This document shows, one piece after another, positions 60,742 through 64,000 of a stretch of 64,000 nt of DNA. This stretch comes from Oxalobacter paeniformigenes. GTDB lineage: Bacteria; Pseudomonadota; Gammaproteobacteria; Burkholderiales; Burkholderiaceae_D. Location of the stretch: assembly GCF_027158465.1 (NCBI RefSeq), contig NZ_JAMKYL010000001.1, forward strand, positions 1 to 64,000, in the 5' to 3' direction. The stretch's first letter is position 1. Each line of letters starts with the position of its first letter. The notes under the pieces were generated by a model. The model saw only the letters and a list, made by a program, of their open reading frames with translations, was not told the DNA's origin and searched no databases. A program made the translations under genes and the position numbers.

Positions 60742-62928
60742 ATGACAGAACGTAAAAAATGTTATCGTTTACAGGTCGCTGAAAATCTGTATCGTTTTAT
60801 CGAAGAGGAAGCATTGCCGGGTACCGGCATCGACAGTGATACTTTTTGGCGCGGTTTTGATGCAATTGTCGATGAAATGACGCAGAAAAACCGCGATTTG
60901 CTGGCAGAACGCGCAAGTCTTCAGGAAGAAGTGGACTGCTGGCATCGTCTGAATCCCGGTCCTGTCAAGGACATGAACGCCTACAAGCAGTTCCTGAAAG
61001 AAATCGGTTATCTGGTTCCTGTTCCGGAAAATGTCAGGATTGATCCGCAAAATATCGATGACGAAGTATCTGTACAGGGCGGACCGCAGCTTGTGGTGCC
61101 GCTGACGAATGCCCGTTATGTTCTCAATGCGGTCAATGCACGCTGGGCCAGCCTGTATGATGCCCTGTATGGATCGGATGCCATCAGTGAAGAGGGTGGT
61201 GCAGGAAAGAGCGGTCCGTACAATGCGGTCAGAGGCCAGAAAGTCATCGCTTATGCACGTGCCATGCTCGATGAATTCATCCCGCTGGCAAAAGGTTCGC
61301 ATGGCGATGTCGTCAGATACTATCTCAAAAACAAACAGCTTGCCGCCGTATTGAAAGATGGCAGCGAAACGACGCTGAAACAGCCGGAATGGCTGGTTGG
61401 TTACAATGGCGATCCGGAAAATCCGTCTTCCCTGCTGTTCGTTCAGAATCACATGCATTTCGATCTGCTTTTCGACAAGAACGATCCGATTTGCGCAAGC
61501 GATCCGGCCGGGGTACGTGACATCATCATGGAAGCTGCCACAACGACCATTCTGGACTGCGAAGATGCCGTCGCGGCAGTCGATGCCGACGACAAGGTAC
61601 TGGTTTACCGGAACCTTCTGGGTGTCATGAAGGGGGATCTGGAAGAAAACGTCACCAAGAACGGTACGACCTTCGTGCGCAAGATGAACGGTGACCGTGA
61701 GTATCTCTCCGTCGCAAACGGCGAAAAATTTTCTCTGCCGGGCCGCAGCCTGATTTTCGTCCGCAATGTCGGCCTGCTGATGCAGAACCCGGCTATTCTG
61801 GATTGTGACGAAAACGATATTTTCGAAGGCATCATGGATGCCGTCGTCACGACGCTGATCGTCAAACGTGATCTGCAAAACAGAATCAGTTCCCGTCGTG
61901 GTTCCATCTATGTTGTGAAACCGAAGCTGCATGGACCGAAAGAAGTGGCTTTCACCAACGAGCTGTTCAACAAGGTCGAGGCTTTGCTCGGATTGCCGCA
62001 AAATACCGTCAAGCTGGGTATCATGGACGAAGAACGTCGTACCAGTGCCAACCTGAAAGCTTGTGTGGCTGAAGTACCGAATCGTCTGGCCTTCATCAAT
62101 ACCGGGTTCCTTGACCGTACCGGCGATGAAATCCATACGTCGATGGAAGCCGGTCCGATGATCCGCAAGGGCGATATGAAGAAAACGCCATGGATCAACG
62201 CCTATGAAGTCAATAATGTTCAGGTCGGTCTGGAATGCGGCATGAGAGGCCGTGCACAGATCGGCAAGGGCATGTGGGCCGCTCCGGATCTGATGGCCGA
62301 TATGATCGCCCAGAAGGGAGATCACTTGCGTGCCGGTGCCAATACGGCATGGGTTCCGTCTCCGACAGCTGCCGTTTTGCATGCGATGCATTATCATCAG
62401 GTCAATATCGAGGAAACACAGGCTGCGATGGAAAAACAGCCTTTCGTCGATGTTCTCGATGATTTGCTGACGATTCCGGTAACCGATACGCCGAACTGGT
62501 CTCCGGAAGAAATCCAGCAGGAACTCGACAACAATGCGCAGGGCATTCTCGGCTATGTGGTTCGCTGGGTCAATCAGGGTATCGGTTGCTCCAAGGTGCC
62601 GGATATTCGTGATATCGCCCTGATGGAAGACCGTGCCACGTTGCGTATTTCCAGCCAGCATATCGCGAACTGGTTGCGTCATGGCATCGCTACAGTTCCG
62701 CAGGTCATGAGTACCTTGAAGAGAATGGCTGCTGTGGTCGATCAGCAAAACGCGGGCGATCCGACCTATCGCAGGATGACGGATGATTTCACTCATTCTC
62801 CCGGATTCCGTGCCGCTTGCGATCTGGTATTCAGAGGGCTGTCGCAGCCGTCGGGTTATACCGATCCGCTGTTGCAGACGTGGCGTCAGAGAGCCAAGGA
62901 ACAGTTCAAGTGTTCCTGTTGTTCGTGA
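60742..62928 (+). CDS. glcB: malate synthase G
   Basis: This enzyme condenses glyoxylate with acetyl-CoA to give malate. The 728 aa match the single-chain G form (E. coli 723 aa). Seen are TTILDCEDAVAAVDADDK with the metal-binding acidic residues, GIMDEERRTSANLKAC, and NTGFLDRTGDEIHTSMEAG. The start is the ATG of MTERKKC; 48 codons upstream are open but not conserved. The protein ends in an unusual CSCC cluster. In Oxalobacter, glyoxylate arises by reduction of oxalyl-CoA, so GlcB is a plausible route for carbon assimilation (inference). Confidence 0.96.
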   Translation: MTERKKCYRLQVAENLYRFIEEEALPGTGIDSDTFWRGFDAIVDEMTQKNRDLLAERASLQEEVDCWHRLNPGPVKDMNAYKQFLKEIGYLVPVPENVRIDPQNIDDEVSVQGGPQLVVPLTNARYVLNAVNARWASLYDALYGSDAISEEGGAGKSGPYNAVRGQKVIAYARAMLDEFIPLAKGSHGDVVRYYLKNKQLAAVLKDGSETTLKQPEWLVGYNGDPENPSSLLFVQNHMHFDLLFDKNDPICASDPAGVRDIIMEAATTTILDCEDAVAAVDADDKVLVYRNLLGVMKGDLEENVTKNGTTFVRKMNGDREYLSVANGEKFSLPGRSLIFVRNVGLLMQNPAILDCDENDIFEGIMDAVVTTLIVKRDLQNRISSRRGSIYVVKPKLHGPKEVAFTNELFNKVEALLGLPQNTVKLGIMDEERRTSANLKACVAEVPNRLAFINTGFLDRTGDEIHTSMEAGPMIRKGDMKKTPWINAYEVNNVQVGLECGMRGRAQIGKGMWAAPDLMADMIAQKGDHLRAGANTAWVPSPTAAVLHAMHYHQVNIEETQAAMEKQPFVDVLDDLLTIPVTDTPNWSPEEIQQELDNNAQGILGYVVRWVNQGIGCSKVPDIRDIALMEDRATLRISSQHIANWLRHGIATVPQVMSTLKRMAAVVDQQNAGDPTYRRMTDDFTHSPGFRAACDLVFRGLSQPSGYTDPLLQTWRQRAKEQFKCSCCS

Positions 62929-62947
62929 CAGGTGTTTATCGAGCACG

Positions 62948-62978
62948 CAAAAAACCGGGAGATACTCCCGGTTTTTTG
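62948..62978. terminator. glcB terminator (bidirectional)
   Basis: CAAAAAACCGGGAG/CTCCCGGTTTTTTG, a perfect 14-bp stem with a 3-nt loop, 20 bp after the stop. It may also end the tRNA-Leu transcript from the other strand. Confidence 0.93.
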
Positions 62979-63172
62979 TTTTTGAAGCGTATGCAAAAGG
63001 TATAAGACGTGGAATGGGGCTGATGACGGAATACGGAAATGCCGACTGGCCTGCGGATCGCGGTATAGGGCAAAACGGTTGCCGTTGCTGTTTCGGGAGG
63101 AAGGCAAATAAAAAAGCCCTGAAACGAAGCGTGTCTCAAGGCCAGCGGGTAAAGTTGCAAATTGCGATCGTC

Positions 63173-63259
63173 TGGTGCCGGGAGCCGGAATCGAACCGGC
63201 ACGGTGTTTCCACCGGCAGATTTTGAGTCTGCTGCGTCTACCAATTTCGCCACCCCGGC
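63173..63259 (-). tRNA. tRNA-Leu(CAA)
   Basis: On the minus strand, an 87-nt class II tRNA: acceptor GCCGGGG/CTCCCGGC region, anticodon arm GCAGA-CTCAAAA-TCTGC (anticodon CAA), a long variable arm CGGTGGAAACACCG, T arm GCCGG-TTCGATT-CCGGC, and encoded CCA. Confidence 0.95.
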
Positions 63260-63314
63260 GACGCCTGTGCATTATCGCTGATTTGCCTCCGAAGGGCAAC
63301 AAAAACGCCGTTTT

Positions 63315-63620
63315 TCAGGCATTTTTTGTCGCGAAAATCGTAAAGTGTTCAACGATGGGCGGACGGGCGAAAAACGGCCCGACGACGCCACGCCATTGGG
63401 TGAAAGCGGGCGAACCGCGAAAATCGACAGTATGGTTTTCAAGGGTTTCCCAATAGTTCATCAGGACGTAGCGTTCGGGAGTTTCAATGCATTTGTTGAT
63501 GCGGTAGCCGATGAAACCTTTTGAGGGCGCGATGTATGTCTGAATGCCATGCTGGATAGCCTGGTCGAATTCAGCCTGTTTGCCAGGCTGGATCAGAATA
63601 TCGACGAGTTCGATGATCAT
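63315..63620 (-). CDS. antibiotic biosynthesis monooxygenase (ABM) domain protein
   Basis: A 101-aa single ABM-fold protein: IELVDILIQPGKQAEFDQAI, the central YRINKCIETPERYVLMNYWETLENH and the SPAFTQWRGVVGPFF end are typical of this ferredoxin-like family, which acts as small dimeric oxygenases, haem-degrading or sensor proteins. AGGA precedes the ATG. Substrate unknown. The gene lies between tRNA-Leu and the truncated Nudix gene. Confidence 0.85.
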   Translation of the reverse strand: MIIELVDILIQPGKQAEFDQAIQHGIQTYIAPSKGFIGYRINKCIETPERYVLMNYWETLENHTVDFRGSPAFTQWRGVVGPFFARPPIVEHFTIFATKNA

Positions 63621-63700
63621 GTTGTTTCCTGTCGGATAAAGACGGAGATTGTACCATCGATCGGCGTGGAGCGGATTTGGTGAAGGAGCGAAGGTTCCGG

Positions 63701-64000
63701 TCAGTGCGGGTAACGGTATTCATCCAGCCAGTGGAGCAGGGGAATCGTTGCAGGCAGCAACGGTTCGACATGGATGTCGCCTTGCCAGCAAAAAGCCTGT
63801 CCTTCGCGACTTTGCGGTATACCGTGCCAGTGGCGACTGATGAAAAAATGCAGGCGGACGTGGGCATGCGGATAGACGTATTCGACACAGCACCATGGGG
63901 AAGCCGACAAAATGGTAATGCCCAGTTCTTCCATGAATTCGCGTTTGAGTGCGTTTTCAACGGTTTCACCGGTTTCGACCTTGCCGCCCGGAAATTCCCA
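63701..64000 (-). CDS. MutT-type Nudix hydrolase, 5' end beyond the window
   Basis: The frame continues to the window edge on the minus strand, so the N terminus is missing. It opens with WEFPGGKVETGETVENALKR and then EFMEELGI, a complete Nudix box (G-x5-E-x7-REF-x-EE-x-G-I). The remaining residues run through LHFFISRHWHG, the FCWQGDIHVEP segment and a final HWLDEYRYPH. This pattern fits MutT (8-oxo-dGTP diphosphatase) and close relatives. The internal ATG at 63934 is inside the Nudix helix and is not the start. Confidence 0.88.
   Translation of the reverse strand, partial: WEFPGGKVETGETVENALKREFMEELGITILSASPWCCVEYVYPHAHVRLHFFISRHWHGIPQSREGQAFCWQGDIHVEPLLPATIPLLHWLDEYRYPH

Noticed and set aside
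60769..62946. 725-codon frame antisense to glcB
   Set aside because: Shadow of malate synthase G; no ribosome binding site and no recognisable domains.

Overview
The window comes from a betaproteobacterium and almost certainly from the genus Oxalobacter (Oxalobacteraceae). The two hallmark genes of anaerobic oxalate catabolism are both present and intact: oxalyl-CoA decarboxylase (oxc, 16132-17841) and the oxalate:formate antiporter (oxlT, 27432-28691). Several housekeeping clusters have typical betaproteobacterial order: rplU-rpmA-obg-proB, purM divergent from perM-hda-HAD-pcnB-folK, rpsP-rimM-trmD-rplS, and queG/xerD divergent from tsaE/amiC. I see no insertion sequence, prophage, integrase other than the core XerD, rRNA or CRISPR array. 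OxlT is 419 aa, and its key Arg/Lys fall at 275/358 rather than the published 272/355, so the strain is probably not the one whose OxlT was characterised.

Layout. 1-6.2 kb: a doubtful small ORF, formate-THF ligase (fhs), ffh, a SWIB-domain protein, proS. 6.3-15.6 kb: rppH, a CNP1-like exported protein, the proB/obg/rpmA/rplU block, murJ, uup, tRNA-Arg(CCU), a secreted Sel1-repeat protein. 15.6-19.7 kb: a 540-bp regulatory spacer, then oxc, a spermidine-synthase-like methyltransferase-fold gene and a beta-carbonic anhydrase. 19.7-26.9 kb: molbindin, panB, a DUF486 membrane protein, folK-pcnB-HAD-hda-perM, purM. 26.9-29.5 kb: oxlT, isolated between two gene-poor AT-rich spacers, and tRNA-Arg(CCG). 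29.6-44 kb: amiC, tsaE, queG, xerD, an EEP nuclease, plsY, an orphan response regulator, glnS, an M48 lipoprotein protease, gst, an aldo/keto reductase, pyrD, aat, a TIR-like protein, a Nudix hydrolase, tRNA-fMet. 44-54 kb: putP, radical SAM, an epimerase, tRNA-Lys(UUU), tsaD, ackA, rquA, the rpsP operon. 54-64 kb: Nudix CoA pyrophosphatase, a CobD/CbiB-like protein, relA, a small membrane protein, a Lar-like zinc-ribbon protein, a tandemly duplicated membrane protein, malate synthase G (glcB), tRNA-Leu(CAA), an ABM monooxygenase, and a truncated MutT-type Nudix gene at the right edge.

How the genes work together. OxlT imports oxalate in exchange for formate, and Oxc decarboxylates oxalyl-CoA, consuming a cytoplasmic proton. 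The carbonic anhydrase downstream of oxc would equilibrate the released CO2. Fhs can feed formate into C1-folate pathways, and GlcB can condense glyoxylate (derived from oxalyl-CoA) with acetyl-CoA. The formyl-CoA transferase gene (frc) is not in this window. RquA implies synthesis of rhodoquinone, an anaerobic low-potential quinone.

The most striking non-coding signal is upstream of oxc. Four copies of an FNR-type palindrome (TTGAY-N4-RTCAA) lie at exactly 24-bp intervals, and the last is placed about 41.5 bp upstream of the start site predicted from a plausible -10 element. Other points of interest are the AT-rich palindrome cluster before oxlT, the long leader of glcB, the duplicated unknown membrane protein, and the TIR-like protein beside a Nudix gene.
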